A stretch of 64,000 nt of DNA from Propioniciclava tarda (lineage in GTDB: Bacteria > Actinomycetota > Actinomycetes > Propionibacteriales > Propionibacteriaceae). The notes under the pieces are model-generated. The model did no database searches. It saw nothing but the letters and a program-made list of their open reading frames with translations, and was not told the origin of the DNA. Shown here piece after piece: positions 19,561 to 28,709 of this stretch (the stretch's first letter is position 1; the number at the start of each line of letters is the position of its first letter). Both the position numbers and the translations under genes were made by a program. The DNA lies in the NCBI RefSeq assembly GCF_900182665.1, contig NZ_FXTL01000002.1:62001-126000 (forward strand), given 5' to 3'.

Positions 19561-20868
19561 GTGCAGCTTCGAACCATCGACGTCCGCGGACAGAAACCGG
19601 ACTACCGCGCCGTCATCCCGCGCGGCTCGTTCGACGTCGAGCAGGCGTTGGACGCCGTCAGACCGATCTGTGACGCCGTCCGCGACCGCGGGGTCGATGC
19701 GCTGGTCGAGTTCTCCCAGCGCTTCGACGGGGTCGTTCCTGAGTCGTTCCGGGTGCCGGTCGAGGTCCTGGCCCGCTCCGCCGAGACCATGGACGCCGAC
19801 GTGCGGGCCGCCCTGGAAGAGTCGATCCGCCGCCGCCGCGCGGTCGCGCTCGCCGAGCGGGAGCCGGACTCGATCACGGTCGAGCTGGCGCCCGGGGCGT
19901 CCGTCGAGATTCGAACGGTTCCGGTGCGTCGCGTCGGCCTCTACGTGCCCGGGGGACTGGCGCCGCTGGCGTCCTCGGTGCTCATGAACGTCGTCCCCGC
20001 CCAGGTGGCGGGGGTCGAGTCGCTGGCGCTGGCCACCCCGCCGAGCCGCGCGCACGGCGGCCTGCCGGACCCGACGGTGCTGGGCCTGTGCCACCTGCTC
20101 GGCGTGGACGAGGTGTACGCCGTCGGCGGAGCCCAGGCGATCGCCATGTTCGCCCACGGCGTCGCGGGGCTCTGCGAGCCGGTCGACCTCGTGACGGGTC
20201 CGGGCAACATCTATGTGGTCGCGGCCAAGCGGCTGCTGCGCGGCCTCGTCGGCATCGACTCCGAGGCCGGACCGACCGAGATCATGGTCTTAGCCGACGC
20301 GACTGCCGACCCCGCGTTCGTCGCCGCCGACCTGATCAGCCAGGCCGAGCACGATCCGATGGCCGGGTCGGTCCTCGTCACCGACGCCCCCGCGTTGGCC
20401 GACGCCGTCAACGCGCTGCTCGACGACCAGATCGACGCGCTCGACAACACCGATCGCATCCGGACGGCCCTATCGGGCTCGCAATCGGCCGTCGTCCTGG
20501 TGGACGACCTGGACCAGGGCATCGCCGTCGCGGACGCCTACGGCGCCGAGCACCTGGAAATCCACACCTCCGACGCGCGCGACGTGGCTCGCCGCATCCG
20601 CAACGCGGGCGCCATCTTCGTGGGCCCGTACGCGCCGGTACCGCTGGGCGACTACTCGGCGGGCTCGACGCACGTGCTGCCGACGTCGGGCACGGCGGCG
20701 CACAGTTCCGGGCTCACCGTGCGCAGCTTCTGCAAGACCGTGCACGTCATCGAGTACTCCGCGGAGGCCCTCGCCGAACTCGGCCCCCTCGTCGAGGCCT
20801 TCGCGTCGGCCGAGCTGCTGCCGGGGCATCGCGAGGCGATCGCGATCCGGACGAGGCGTCCGCGATGA
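19561..20868 (+). CDS. hisD: Histidinol dehydrogenase
   Basis: A 435-residue zinc enzyme that performs the last two oxidations of histidine synthesis (histidinol to histidine, with NAD+). Visible motifs include [43 protein letters not shown], the zinc/catalytic [10 protein letters not shown] and the late GAEHLEIHT. The GTG start is fixed by the near-consensus -10 box 6 nt upstream and by the family N-terminus. The ATG of hisC overlaps its TGA, so hisD begins a hisDCBH operon. Confidence 0.97.
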   Translation: MQLRTIDVRGQKPDYRAVIPRGSFDVEQALDAVRPICDAVRDRGVDALVEFSQRFDGVVPESFRVPVEVLARSAETMDADVRAALEESIRRRRAVALAEREPDSITVELAPGASVEIRTVPVRRVGLYVPGGLAPLASSVLMNVVPAQVAGVESLALATPPSRAHGGLPDPTVLGLCHLLGVDEVYAVGGAQAIAMFAHGVAGLCEPVDLVTGPGNIYVVAAKRLLRGLVGIDSEAGPTEIMVLADATADPAFVAADLISQAEHDPMAGSVLVTDAPALADAVNALLDDQIDALDNTDRIRTALSGSQSAVVLVDDLDQGIAVADAYGAEHLEIHTSDARDVARRIRNAGAIFVGPYAPVPLGDYSAGSTHVLPTSGTAAHSSGLTVRSFCKTVHVIEYSAEALAELGPLVEAFASAELLPGHREAIAIRTRRPR

Positions 20869-21953
20869 GGGCCGACGTCACGCTCGCGGACCTGCCGCTG
20901 CGCCCCGAGTTGGTGGGGGAGGAGCCCTACGGCGCACCCCAGCTGGACGTCCCCGTCTGCCTCAACGTCAACGAGAACCCGTACCCGCCCTCGGACGCGA
21001 TCCGGCGCGAGATGGCGGACGCGATCCTCGCGGCGTCCGCCCGGATCGACCGCTATCCGGACCGGGAGGCGTCCGAGCTGCGCCGCCGGCTGGCGGCCTA
21101 TCTCGGGTACGGGCTGACGATGACGAACGTGTGGGCCGCGAACGGCTCCAACGAAGTCATGACCCACGTGCTGGGCGCCTTCGGCGGACCCGGACGCCGC
21201 TGCCTCACGTTCACGCCGACCTACTCGATGTACCCCGAGTACGCGCGGAACACGCACACCGAGTACGTCACCGCGGCCCGGCACGACGACTACACCTTGG
21301 ATGCGGGCCTCGTGCTGAGCGCCATCGACACCCAGCGGGCCGATGTCGTGCTCATCACCACGCCGAATAATCCCACGGGCACCTCGACTCCGCTCGACGT
21401 CATCGAGACGGTGCTCGAGGGCACGGACGCGATCGTGGTCGTCGACGAGGCCTATCAGGAGTTCTCGACCACCCCGGACGCCAGCGCCCTGGGCTTGCTG
21501 CCGCGCTTCGGCAACCTGATCGTGTCGCGCACGATGTCGAAGGCGTTCGCCCTCGCAGGCGGACGCGTCGGCTACTTGGCCGCCGCGCCGGCGATCGTGG
21601 ACGCCTGCCGGATCGTCCGGCTGCCGTACCACCTCTCGGCGCAGACCCAGGCGATCGCCGAGGTGGCCCTCGCGCACGCCCCCGCGATGCTGGCCAACGT
21701 CGACCTCCTACGGGCAGCACGTGACGAGTTGCTGGTCCGGCTGCCGGAGCTGGGGTACGAGGTCGTGCCGTCCGATGCGAACTTCGTCCTCTTCGGACGC
21801 TTCACCGACCGGCACCTCGCCTGGCAGCGGCTCTTGGACGCCGGCGTCCTGGTACGCGAAACTGGCCCGGCCGGCTACCTGCGCGTCTCCGCGGGAACCC
21901 CGGAAGAAATGGCCGCCTTCTACGCGGCAGTCGAACAGATCGGACACCCATGA
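20865..21953 (+). CDS. hisC: Histidinol-phosphate aminotransferase
   Basis: A 362-residue class I/II aminotransferase that makes L-histidinol phosphate from imidazole-acetol phosphate and glutamate. It opens with the [10 protein letters not shown] block of HisC, has the NGSNEV cofactor loop, [16 protein letters not shown] and the PLP lysine in [17 protein letters not shown]. Length is normal. The start overlaps hisD (ATGA) and the end overlaps hisB (ATGA), consistent with tight translational coupling. Confidence 0.97.
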   Translation: MRADVTLADLPLRPELVGEEPYGAPQLDVPVCLNVNENPYPPSDAIRREMADAILAASARIDRYPDREASELRRRLAAYLGYGLTMTNVWAANGSNEVMTHVLGAFGGPGRRCLTFTPTYSMYPEYARNTHTEYVTAARHDDYTLDAGLVLSAIDTQRADVVLITTPNNPTGTSTPLDVIETVLEGTDAIVVVDEAYQEFSTTPDASALGLLPRFGNLIVSRTMSKAFALAGGRVGYLAAAPAIVDACRIVRLPYHLSAQTQAIAEVALAHAPAMLANVDLLRAARDELLVRLPELGYEVVPSDANFVLFGRFTDRHLAWQRLLDAGVLVRETGPAGYLRVSAGTPEEMAAFYAAVEQIGHP

Positions 21954-22564
21954 GCGAGCGGACGGGCGCCGTCGAGCGCACCACCAGCGAGTCCTCGGTG
22001 CGCGTCGAGGTGAACCTCGACGGAACCGGTACGGCGGACGTCAGCACCGGCGTGGGCTTCTATGACCACATGCTCACGTCGCTGGCGAAGCACTCGCTGG
22101 TCGACCTGGTGGTCGCGGCGTCCGGTGACGTTGAAATCGACGCCCATCACGTGGTCGAGGACACGGCCATCGTGCTCGGTCAGGCTCTCGCTCAGGCGCT
22201 GGGGGACAAGCGGGGCATCCGCCGGTTCGGCTACGCCCGCATCCCGCTGGACGAGGCGCTCGCCGAGTGCACCGTCGACGTCGCCGGACGACCCTACGTC
22301 GTCTGCACGGGCGAGCCCGACGCGCAGGTCTACGCGCGCATCGGGGGAGCTGGGGTGGCGTTCGCCGGCTCGATGACCCGCCACGTGGTGGAGTCGCTCG
22401 CGTTGAACGCTGGCCTCTGCGTGCACCTCAACCTCCTAGCCGGACGCGACCCGCACCACATCGTCGAGGCCCAGTTCAAGGCGCTCGCCCGGGCGCTGCG
22501 CCAGGCTGTCGAGCCGGACGCCCGCGTCGCGGGCGCGGTGCCGTCCACGAAGGGCGCCTTGTGA
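21950..22564 (+). CDS. hisB: Imidazoleglycerol-phosphate dehydratase
   Basis: A 204-residue monofunctional HisB without a phosphatase domain, as usual in actinobacteria. It dehydrates imidazole-glycerol phosphate using two Mn centres. The metal-binding motifs are present as internally repeated sequences: [30 protein letters not shown] and [20 protein letters not shown]. It is coupled to hisC upstream and hisH downstream by four-base overlaps. Confidence 0.97.
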   Translation: MSERTGAVERTTSESSVRVEVNLDGTGTADVSTGVGFYDHMLTSLAKHSLVDLVVAASGDVEIDAHHVVEDTAIVLGQALAQALGDKRGIRRFGYARIPLDEALAECTVDVAGRPYVVCTGEPDAQVYARIGGAGVAFAGSMTRHVVESLALNAGLCVHLNLLAGRDPHHIVEAQFKALARALRQAVEPDARVAGAVPSTKGAL

Positions 22565-23187
22565 GTCGTCCGGTTGTCGCGATCCTGGACTACGGCTCCG
22601 GCAACCTGCATTCGGCCTCCCGCGCTATCGAGGCCAGGGGCTGCGAGGCCGTCCTGACGTCGGACGCCGACGCGGCCTTCGCCGCGGACGGGCTCGTCGT
22701 GCCCGGAGTGGGTGCCTTCGCCGCCTGCCTGGACGGGCTGCGGGCGGTCGGTGGCCCCGACGTCATTCGCCGGAGGCTGGCGTCCGGACGCCCTGTGCTG
22801 GGCATCTGCGTCGGTCACCAGGCCATGTTCGCGGCCGGTATCGAGCACGGCATCGAGGCGCCCGGGGTCGGCGTCCTGCCCGGAACGGTCGATCAGTTGA
22901 CCTCGGTTCGACTGCCGCACATGGGCTGGAACACGGTCGTGGCGGCCCCGGGGAGCGTCCTGTTCGACGGCGTCCAGGATGAGCGGTTCTACTTCGTCCA
23001 CAGCTACGCCGTCCACGAGGCGAACTGGCCGGACGGCGTCCGACTGACGTGGTGCGAGCACGGCGGCGACCGGTTCGTCGCCGCGGTCGAGTACGGCTCC
23101 CTCAGTTCGACCCAGTTCCATCCCGAGAAGTCCGGGGACGCGGGCGCCCGCCTGCTCCGGAACTGGGTGGCGACGCTCGCGGGGTGA
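22561..23187 (+). CDS. hisH: Imidazole glycerol phosphate synthase, glutaminase subunit
   Basis: A 208-residue class I glutamine amidotransferase that feeds ammonia to HisF. The nucleophile is in [12 protein letters not shown], the histidine and glutamate of the triad in QFHPEKS, and the start IDYG.N-type motif appears as ILDYGSGNL. The GTG overlaps the hisB stop. hisF, its obligate partner, is not in the window. The last 86 bp overlap a convergent minus-strand membrane gene; the HisH C-terminus looks conserved, so the overlap is probably an extension of the other gene. Confidence 0.96.
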   Translation: MSRPVVAILDYGSGNLHSASRAIEARGCEAVLTSDADAAFAADGLVVPGVGAFAACLDGLRAVGGPDVIRRRLASGRPVLGICVGHQAMFAAGIEHGIEAPGVGVLPGTVDQLTSVRLPHMGWNTVVAAPGSVLFDGVQDERFYFVHSYAVHEANWPDGVRLTWCEHGGDRFVAAVEYGSLSSTQFHPEKSGDAGARLLRNWVATLAG

Positions 23188-23803
23188 AGTGGAGCGGATG
23201 ACTCGCTAGCCAGGCCTCGCTGACCGTCTTGATGCTGACGAGACAGATCAAGGCGACGATGCCGATGGTGCGCGAGTCGGCGTCGTCCAGAAGATCGCGC
23301 GAGATCCACACGAGCAAGCCGACGGAGACGGCCAGGACGATGAACCGGATCACGGCGGACGCCAGGCCCACGGCCGCCCGCTCGCCGATGGGACGCTCGG
23401 GCCTGGACAGCGCGATGGCATCGGTCGTTTGGCGGACGATCAGGAGCGCCAGCGGCAGCCAGAAGGCCAGCGGCGTGAGGCTGTAGCCGGCGATGATCGC
23501 GACGAGCACGCAGAACAGGCCGAGCAGCAGCGTGTAGACGCCGAAGAGGGCCGCAAGGTAACCGGTAGGCCGGTCGCCGACCGGTGGGAGAAGTGCGACC
23601 TCATCGCCGGCTTGGGCGCGACTCACCAGCGCCAGCCCGACCAGTCCCGCCAGCACGGCCTCGATCAAGTAGAGGAGCAGCAGGTTCCCGATCTTGGCGC
23701 CAAAGAGGGCCACGGCCAGGACTGTCAAGAGGTTGTAGGCAACGACGCCGAGCGTGTTGAGTGCAGCGTGGGGCGCAGGGCTGGGGGCCGGGGTGACTGC
23801 CAT
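23102..23803 (-). CDS. Membrane protein, DUF6498-like
   Basis: A 233-residue protein with about six hydrophobic helices. The first, [28 protein letters not shown], resembles the opening of DUF6498 proteins (…LLLLYW.E…). The role is unknown. It splits the histidine cluster between hisH and hisA on the opposite strand. The C-terminal 29 or so residues (Pro/Arg/Ser-rich) are read antisense to the end of hisH and look like run-on sequence beyond the last helix. A TACCAT box 6 nt before its ATG suggests a leaderless mRNA. Confidence 0.65.
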   Translation of the reverse strand: MAVTPAPSPAPHAALNTLGVVAYNLLTVLAVALFGAKIGNLLLLYLIEAVLAGLVGLALVSRAQAGDEVALLPPVGDRPTGYLAALFGVYTLLLGLFCVLVAIIAGYSLTPLAFWLPLALLIVRQTTDAIALSRPERPIGERAAVGLASAVIRFIVLAVSVGLLVWISRDLLDDADSRTIGIVALICLVSIKTVSEAWLASHPLHFTPRASPPSSGAGGRPRPRTSRDGTGSN

Positions 23804-23809
23804 GGCTGG

Positions 23810-23815
23810 ATGGTA
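23810..23815 (-). promoter_or_regulatory. Putative -10 box for the DUF6498-like gene
   Basis: Read on the minus strand this is TACCAT, followed by 6 nt and the ATG at 23803. There is no Shine-Dalgarno, so a leaderless mRNA is likely. Confidence 0.38.
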
Positions 23816-23915
23816 CGGCTCTGGCCCGACGTGTCTACCTACGTCCAGCCGTGGGTCACGTCGGTGCCTCTCGCCCTCGTCGAGACCGCAGCGGCCTGCC
23901 CGAGGCTACGACGTC

Positions 23916-24266
23916 CTAACCTTTCTGGAGGACCAACAGATGGTGGCCGCGCACGATGGTCCCGGTTGCCACGCCCGAAGACACCCGGTCGCCGACCGTG
24001 AGGCGGTAGATCGCTGCGGCTGCTCGCTCCGCGTTGCGGAAGAACTCGTTTCGCGCGAACTGCGTCGGCCCAGCCTGAAGGGTCATCTTCGCTGGACCCG
24101 TCGCCACCCAGTCGGCGTCCAGATGCCTCGGCAGGGGCTCGCCACTGTAGAAATCGCCGCCCTGGGGATCGCCATGGAAGGACGCGCTGCCAGACGCGGG
24201 GCCGACAACGTCGGCGTCGTGCTGTCGCCGTACAACGCGCCAGCGACCGTCGGCTGCCCGTCGCGG
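23916..24266 (-). pseudogene. Possible gene remnant between hisH and hisA
   Basis: On the minus strand a 116-codon open stretch ends at 23916. Its composition looks protein-like (segments [69 protein letters not shown]). It has no usable start codon before the GTG at 24107 and is closed upstream by an in-frame TGA (24267–24269). A neighbouring frame continues plausibly (FHLDRDGQP). This pattern suggests a gene broken by a frameshift, or a short gene starting at 24107. I do not recognise the family. The rest of 23804–24347 holds only the flanking promoters. Confidence 0.35.
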
Positions 24267-24333
24267 TCAAGGTGGAAGGGTGCGAGTGCATTCCAGCACC
24301 TCAGGCCCGTCCAGGGGGAGGGGTTCGGCTCGG

Positions 24334-24339
24334 TAGGAT
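24334..24339 (+). promoter_or_regulatory. Putative -10 box for hisA
   Basis: TAGGAT ends 8 nt before the hisA ATG, so the transcript would start on or within two bases of the start codon. A GGGGGAGGGG tract lies upstream of the box and would be outside such an mRNA. Confidence 0.42.
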
Positions 24340-24347
24340 TCCGTCCC

Positions 24348-25073
24348 ATGCTCCCACTGACGCTTCTGCCCGCCGTCGACGTCCAGGGCGGCCAGGCCGT
24401 CCAACTCACCCAAGGGATCGCCGGCTCGGAGAAGACGTTCGGCGACCCACTCGCCGCCGCCCGGCGCTGGCAGGACGCGGGAGCCGAGTGGCTGCACCTC
24501 GTCGACCTGGACGCCGCCTTCGGGCGTGGCTCGAACGCCGAGGTCATCGCCGAGATCACTCGGCACATGACGCTGAACGTCGAACTCTCGGGCGGCATTC
24601 GCGACGACGCCTCCCTGGATCGGGCGCTCGCCACCGGCTGCCGCCGCGTGAACATCGGCACGGCCGCCCTGGAGGATCCGGCCTGGTGCGAGCGGGTGAT
24701 TGCGAAGCACGGCGACCAGATCGGCATCGCGATCGACGTCAAGGGGTCGAACCTGGCCGCGCGCGGGTGGGTCCGCGAGGGCGGCGACTGGGCCGAGGCG
24801 GTTCGCCGCCTCACGGCAGCCGGCTGCAGCACGTTCGTCGTCACCGACGTCAAGAGCGACGGCATGCTGACCGGCCCCAACCTGGACCTGCTGCGGCAGG
24901 TCGCCGCCCTGACCGACGCCGAGGTCATCGCCTCCGGCGGCATCGCCCAGTTGGACGACCTCCGCGCGCTCCGCACCTTGGTGCCCGTGGGCGTGACCGG
25001 CGCCATCATCGGCACGGCCCTGTACGTCGGCAACTTCACCTTGACCGACGCGCTGGCCGTTGCGGGGGAGTAG
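24348..25073 (+). CDS. hisA: Phosphoribosyl isomerase A (HisA/PriA type)
   Basis: A 241-residue TIM-barrel isomerase for ProFAR in histidine synthesis. Catalytic aspartates lie in [13 protein letters not shown] (Asp11) and [22 protein letters not shown] and [11 protein letters not shown] are the phosphate sites. In actinobacteria lacking trpF the same protein (PriA) also isomerises phosphoribosyl-anthranilate. The absence of trpF from the trp cluster here makes that dual role plausible, but a trpF elsewhere cannot be excluded. It is separated from hisDCBH by a minus-strand insertion and has its own promoter. Confidence 0.95.
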   Translation: MLPLTLLPAVDVQGGQAVQLTQGIAGSEKTFGDPLAAARRWQDAGAEWLHLVDLDAAFGRGSNAEVIAEITRHMTLNVELSGGIRDDASLDRALATGCRRVNIGTAALEDPAWCERVIAKHGDQIGIAIDVKGSNLAARGWVREGGDWAEAVRRLTAAGCSTFVVTDVKSDGMLTGPNLDLLRQVAALTDAEVIASGGIAQLDDLRALRTLVPVGVTGAIIGTALYVGNFTLTDALAVAGE

Positions 25074-25077
25074 TCGT

Positions 25078-25428
25078 ATGGCAGACGAGGCGCGCGTCGG
25101 CGTCCTTCTCGAACGACTGTCGGACGCCGACGCGCGAGTCCGCCTCGACGCGGTCGAGGCCCTCGGAGCCTTGCGGGATGAGGCGCTCCCAGCCCTGGAT
25201 GCCCTGACGTTGCTGCTCGACGATCCGGACGGCGAGGTGCGGCTCGCGGCTGTTCACGCCCTCGGCAGCATGGACCCGCGCGAGACCGAGGACGCCCTGA
25301 AGTGGGCGCTGCAGTCAGACGACTACCGCGTACAATTGGCGGTCCACGCCCTCATTCAGGGCACGGCTCGGACGCGCGGTCCGGATTCGACCCTGTGGCG
25401 CGATCCGGCGATCGGCCGCTTCGAGTAG
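25078..25428 (+). CDS. Small HEAT-repeat protein
   Basis: A 116-residue soluble protein made almost entirely of HEAT-like helical pairs: LLERLSDADARVRLDAVEALGALRD, LLLDDPDGEVRLAAVHALGSMD and LKWALQSDDYRVQLAVHAL. Such repeats mediate protein–protein binding; no enzyme motif is present. A GGGGGAG tract at the end of hisA, 8 nt upstream, serves as ribosome site, and the ATG follows the hisA stop by four bases. It is therefore likely co-transcribed with hisA. A second, longer HEAT protein occurs at 41.4 kb. Confidence 0.8.
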   Translation: MADEARVGVLLERLSDADARVRLDAVEALGALRDEALPALDALTLLLDDPDGEVRLAAVHALGSMDPRETEDALKWALQSDDYRVQLAVHALIQGTARTRGPDSTLWRDPAIGRFE

Positions 25429-25523
25429 CGCTGGGGCCGTGACCCAGGAGCCGGGCGCGAGGTTCGAGCACGCCAGCCCCAGTCATGGCAGCCAGAACCA
25501 CCATCGGTCGAGGCTGACGATCG

Positions 25524-26516
25524 TCAGAAGACGTAGACCTTCGCGCCGATGGGCGTGTTGGTGAAGAACCACTTCGCGTCGGCCAGGTTGCCGACGTTGA
25601 CGCAGCCGTGGCTCGACGTGGAGTAGCCCTGTGACCGGAACAGCGACGAGTAGTGCACGTACATGTTCGGGTCGAACATCACCGAGTAGGGCATGGCCCC
25701 GGAGCCGTAGTTATCCGAGGGCGGGTTGACCAGCTTGTTGTACACCCGGTAGGTGCCGCTGACCGTCTGGAAGACCCGCCACTTGCCCGTCTTGGCCTCA
25801 GAGTTCCAGCCGCCGACTCGGATCGGGACGACCTTCACGACCGCGCCGCTCTTGAGGTAGGTGAGCTTGCGATGGGCCTTGTCGACGCACAGGACGACGC
25901 CGGCCGACTTGCACTGGTCCGGGATGACCTCCGGGACGGCGGGTGCGTTGCTCGCGAGCGCCACCCACGTCTCCGTCCGGACGTAGGCGTTGGGGTTGAT
26001 GCCACGGGAGCGCTGGTAGTTGAGGATCGCGTTGGCGCCCGCCGTGCCGACCGACTTCGACGTCTTGGACGAGTAATAGCCCGCCGTGTTCAGCAGCTTC
26101 AAGGCCAGCGCAGCGCAGGTGCCGCTCGAGCCCGGTCCGACGGACGCCGTGAGGCAGTTGCCCAACGCCGCCCGCTGCTCGGCCGTCAGGGAGTCGGCGG
26201 GATTCGGCTTCGGGGTGGCCGTGGTGGTGGTCTTCGTCGGCGATGGGGTCGCGGTGGAGGTCGCAGCCGTAGGAGTCGGGGTGGTCTGTGTAGGCGTCGC
26301 GGTGGTGGGGTTGATGCTGGGCGCCAGCGAGGGGCTCGGGGAGGTCACCGTCACCGCCACCGAGGTCGGCGTGGACGTCGAGACGGCCGTCGAGGTGGAC
26401 GCCTGGGTGGGCGGAGACACGGCGCAGCCGCTCAATGCGATCGCGGCGACAACGGGCCAGGCCAGCATCGTGGCCCAGCCGCGGTTAGCGGTCGTGGGTG
26501 CGTCGACAGTGCTCAT
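25524..26516 (-). CDS. L,D-transpeptidase lipoprotein
   Basis: A 330-residue exported protein. A signal segment is followed by the lipobox ALSGC (Cys near residue 31), so it should be lipidated and anchored outside. A long Thr/Ser/Pro-rich spacer (about 36–110) would span the wall. Then come a peptidoglycan-binding-like region (LNYQRSRGINPNAYVRTETWVAL) and a C-terminal YkuD catalytic domain with the conserved SHGCVNVG. The enzyme would form 3-3 cross-links between stem peptides. The ATG at 26516 with GAGGTAG upstream is preferred to an in-frame start 14 codons earlier. Confidence 0.93.
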   Translation of the reverse strand: MSTVDAPTTANRGWATMLAWPVVAAIALSGCAVSPPTQASTSTAVSTSTPTSVAVTVTSPSPSLAPSINPTTATPTQTTPTPTAATSTATPSPTKTTTTATPKPNPADSLTAEQRAALGNCLTASVGPGSSGTCAALALKLLNTAGYYSSKTSKSVGTAGANAILNYQRSRGINPNAYVRTETWVALASNAPAVPEVIPDQCKSAGVVLCVDKAHRKLTYLKSGAVVKVVPIRVGGWNSEAKTGKWRVFQTVSGTYRVYNKLVNPPSDNYGSGAMPYSVMFDPNMYVHYSSLFRSQGYSTSSHGCVNVGNLADAKWFFTNTPIGAKVYVF

Positions 26517-26661
26517 ACATCTACCTCGGGGTGCAATGCGGTGGCGTTGGGCAGCCACGCTGCTGGCTAGGGTAACTCAGCAACCTGAGAAATCCCGGAC
26601 GGGGTCCGCGCCTGCCGTCGAGCGCGGCGGGCCGCCTCCAAGGGCCCAGCGTGGCGTGCAC

Positions 26662-26667
26662 TAGAAT
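26662..26667 (+). promoter_or_regulatory. Putative -10 box for yebC
   Basis: TAGAAT is a good -10 match and predicts a start near 26674 with a leader of about 35 nt containing AAGCAAGG before the ATG. The -35 is unclear. The 150-bp interval 26559–26708 otherwise holds only the promoter side of the divergent L,D-transpeptidase gene. Confidence 0.42.
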
Positions 26668-26708
26668 CGCGGCGGTCATTTCAGACGTACAAGCAAGGCG
26701 GACATCAC

Positions 26709-27497
26709 ATGAGCGGTCACTCCAAGTGGGCCACGACGAAGCACAAGAAGGCGGCGATCGACGCGAAGCGCGGCAAGCTCTTCGCGAACCTCATCAAGAA
26801 GATCGAGGTTGCGGCCCGGCTCGGCGGTGGTGACCCCGGAGGCAACCCCACGCTGTACGACGCCATCACCAAGGCGAAGAAGAACTCGGTTCCGAACGAC
26901 AACATCGACCGCGCCGTCAAGCGTGGCGCCGGCATCAGCGGCGAGTCTGTCGAGTACCTCACGATCACCTACGAGGCGTACGGCCCGGCGGGGGTGTCGA
27001 TTCTCATCGACTGCCTCACCGACAACCGCAACCGCTCGGCCGCCGACGTCAAGGTGGCGGTCACCCGCAACGGCGGGACGATGGCCGATATGGGCTCCGT
27101 GGCGCGCGTCTTCGACCGCAAGGGCGTGGTCGAGGTCTCGAAGAAGCAGCCGTCCGGTCAGAAGGGCGTCCCGGACAAGGTCGTGACCGAGGACGACCTG
27201 CTCGAGGCCACCCTGGACGCCGAGCCCGAGGACATCAGCGACGAGGGCGACACCTTCAAGATCATCTGCGACCCCAACAACCTCGTCGAGGTTCGCAAGG
27301 CCGTCCAGGCCGCCGGCCTCGATTACGACAGCGCCGACACCGAGTTCAGGGCCCAGTTCGACCAGGCAGTCGACAACGCCGACCAGGCCGCCAAGCTCTT
27401 CAAGCTTCTGGACGCCATCGAGGACGTCGAGGATGTCCAGGACGTCTGGAGTAATGAGGACGTGCCGGACGAAATCCTCGCTGCCCTGGAGGACTAG
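26709..27497 (+). CDS. yebC: YebC/PmpR family regulatory protein
   Basis: A 262-residue member of the YebC/TACO1 family, starting with the invariant [18 protein letters not shown] and continuing [22 protein letters not shown] and [19 protein letters not shown]. Members were named as transcriptional regulators, and some help ribosomes through difficult sequences. Length is normal with a slightly extended acidic C-terminus. Its position just before ruvC is conserved in actinobacteria. It ends ten bases before the SOS-type ruvC promoter, so ruvCAB has its own control. Confidence 0.95.
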   Translation: MSGHSKWATTKHKKAAIDAKRGKLFANLIKKIEVAARLGGGDPGGNPTLYDAITKAKKNSVPNDNIDRAVKRGAGISGESVEYLTITYEAYGPAGVSILIDCLTDNRNRSAADVKVAVTRNGGTMADMGSVARVFDRKGVVEVSKKQPSGQKGVPDKVVTEDDLLEATLDAEPEDISDEGDTFKIICDPNNLVEVRKAVQAAGLDYDSADTEFRAQFDQAVDNADQAAKLFKLLDAIEDVEDVQDVWSNEDVPDEILAALED

Positions 27498-27500
27498 GGC

Positions 27501-27506
27501 TAACAT
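27501..27506 (+). promoter_or_regulatory. Putative -10 box of the ruvCAB promoter
   Basis: TAACAT matches TAnnnT and lies directly before the LexA-type palindrome, which would cover the transcription start. The leader to ruvC is about 22 nt and contains GGAGGAG. Confidence 0.4.
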
Positions 27507-27522
27507 CCGAACAAACGTTCGG
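27507..27522 (+). promoter_or_regulatory. LexA/SOS box upstream of ruvCAB
   Basis: CCGAACAAACGTTCGG is an imperfect-centre palindrome matching the actinobacterial/Gram-positive LexA site CGAAC-N4-GTTCG in every conserved position. It sits between the -10 box and the ribosome site of ruvC, a position where bound LexA would block initiation. Damage-inducible expression of ruvCAB is the expected outcome. Confidence 0.8.
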
Positions 27523-27534
27523 AGGAGCTGAGTC

Positions 27535-28101
27535 ATGCGCGTGCTCGGGATCGATCCCGGCCTCACCCGCTGCGGTGTGGGCGTGGTCGAGGGCGACCCC
27601 GGTCGGACGCCGACGCTGTTGCTCGCCGACGTCATCCGGACGGCGTCCGATCTGGAGACCGGCCAGCGCCTCGCGGCGTTGGAGCGGTCGCTGGTGCAGT
27701 ACCTCGCCGAGTACCGTCCGGACGCCATCGCGGTGGAGCGTCCGTTCGCGCGCCGCGACGTCTCGACCATCATCGGCACCGTCCAGGCGGCCGGTGTGGT
27801 CCTGCTCGTCGGGACGCGCGCGGGCCTCAGCGTCGCCCAGCACACGCCGACCGAGGTGAAGGCGTCCATCACCGGCAGCGGACGGGCCGACAAGGCACAG
27901 ATCGGCCACATGGTGATGCGGATCCTCAAGCTGGACGCCCCGCCACAGCCCGCGGACGCCGCCGATGCGGTCGCCCTGGCCGTCTGCCATCTTTGGCGAG
28001 CGCCGGCCATCGCGCGGATCGAGCAGGCCCGGGAGCGCGCCGAGCTGGCCCAGAGCATCGCCCAGTGCCGCGCGAGGGCGCGCGAAAGGAGGCTGGGATG
28101 A
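27535..28101 (+). CDS. ruvC: Holliday junction endonuclease RuvC
   Basis: A 188-residue resolvase that cuts Holliday junctions after RuvAB branch migration. The catalytic acidic residues are visible in VLGIDPGLTRCG (Asp7), AVERPFARRD (Glu) and the C-terminal ADAADAVALAVCH (two Asp). GGAGGAG lies six bases before the ATG. The ATG of ruvA overlaps its stop. It is the first gene of ruvCAB behind a LexA-type box. Confidence 0.97.
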   Translation: MRVLGIDPGLTRCGVGVVEGDPGRTPTLLLADVIRTASDLETGQRLAALERSLVQYLAEYRPDAIAVERPFARRDVSTIIGTVQAAGVVLLVGTRAGLSVAQHTPTEVKASITGSGRADKAQIGHMVMRILKLDAPPQPADAADAVALAVCHLWRAPAIARIEQARERAELAQSIAQCRARARERRLG

Positions 28102-28706
28102 TCGCCCAGATCACCGGGAATGTCGTGTCGGCCGGGCCGACCTGGATCGTCGTCGAGCTGGGCGGGCTCGGCCTCCGGGCGCTGACGACGCCGTCGACGT
28201 CGGCCGGGGCCAGGCCGGGCCAGCCCGTCACGCTGCAGACGTCGCTCGTCGTGCGCGAGGACTCGCTCACCCTCTACGCCTTCGCGGACGCCGACGAGCG
28301 CGACGCGTTCGAGCTGGTCCAATCCGCGTCGGGGATCGGCCCCAAGATCGCCCTCGCCACGGTGTCGGTGCTGCCTCCGGACGCCCTGCGTACCGCCATC
28401 TCGACAGCGAATCTCGTCGCGCTGATGAAGGTGCCCGGCATCGGGAAGAAGGGCGCGGAACGGCTGGTCATCGAGTTGCGGGACAAGGTCGCCGGGCTCG
28501 GCTCGGGCGCCGAGCCGGCCGCCCAGGCCGCGCCCGCGGCGTCCGGCTGGCAGGACCAGGTCGCCTCGGGCCTGGAGACGCTCGGCTGGTCGGCCCGCGA
28601 CGCCGCCGCCGCGGTCGAGCGCATCGCGCCGCTCGCCGCCGAGGACCCCACCCTGGGCGTCGGCGCGCTGATGCGCGCCGCCCTGCGCACGCTGGCGAAG
28701 GGCTAG
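28098..28706 (+). CDS. ruvA: Holliday junction branch migration protein RuvA
   Basis: A 202-residue protein that tetramerises on Holliday junctions and loads RuvB. The N-terminal OB fold (ITGNVVSAGPTWIVVELGGLGL) is followed by helix-hairpin-helix motifs (SGIGPKIALATVS and VPGIGKKGAERLVIELRDK) and a C-terminal RuvB-binding domain (LETLGWSARDAAAAVERI). An AAAGGAGG ribosome site lies inside the end of ruvC, and the ATG overlaps the ruvC stop. Confidence 0.97.
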   Translation: MIAQITGNVVSAGPTWIVVELGGLGLRALTTPSTSAGARPGQPVTLQTSLVVREDSLTLYAFADADERDAFELVQSASGIGPKIALATVSVLPPDALRTAISTANLVALMKVPGIGKKGAERLVIELRDKVAGLGSGAEPAAQAAPAASGWQDQVASGLETLGWSARDAAAAVERIAPLAAEDPTLGVGALMRAALRTLAKG

Positions 28707-28709
28707 TCC

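Noticed and set aside
25429-25523. Terminator between the HEAT protein and L,D-transpeptidase genes
   Set aside because: CTGGGG and CCCCAG could pair but only across a roughly 45-nt loop without a T-run; too weak to annotate.
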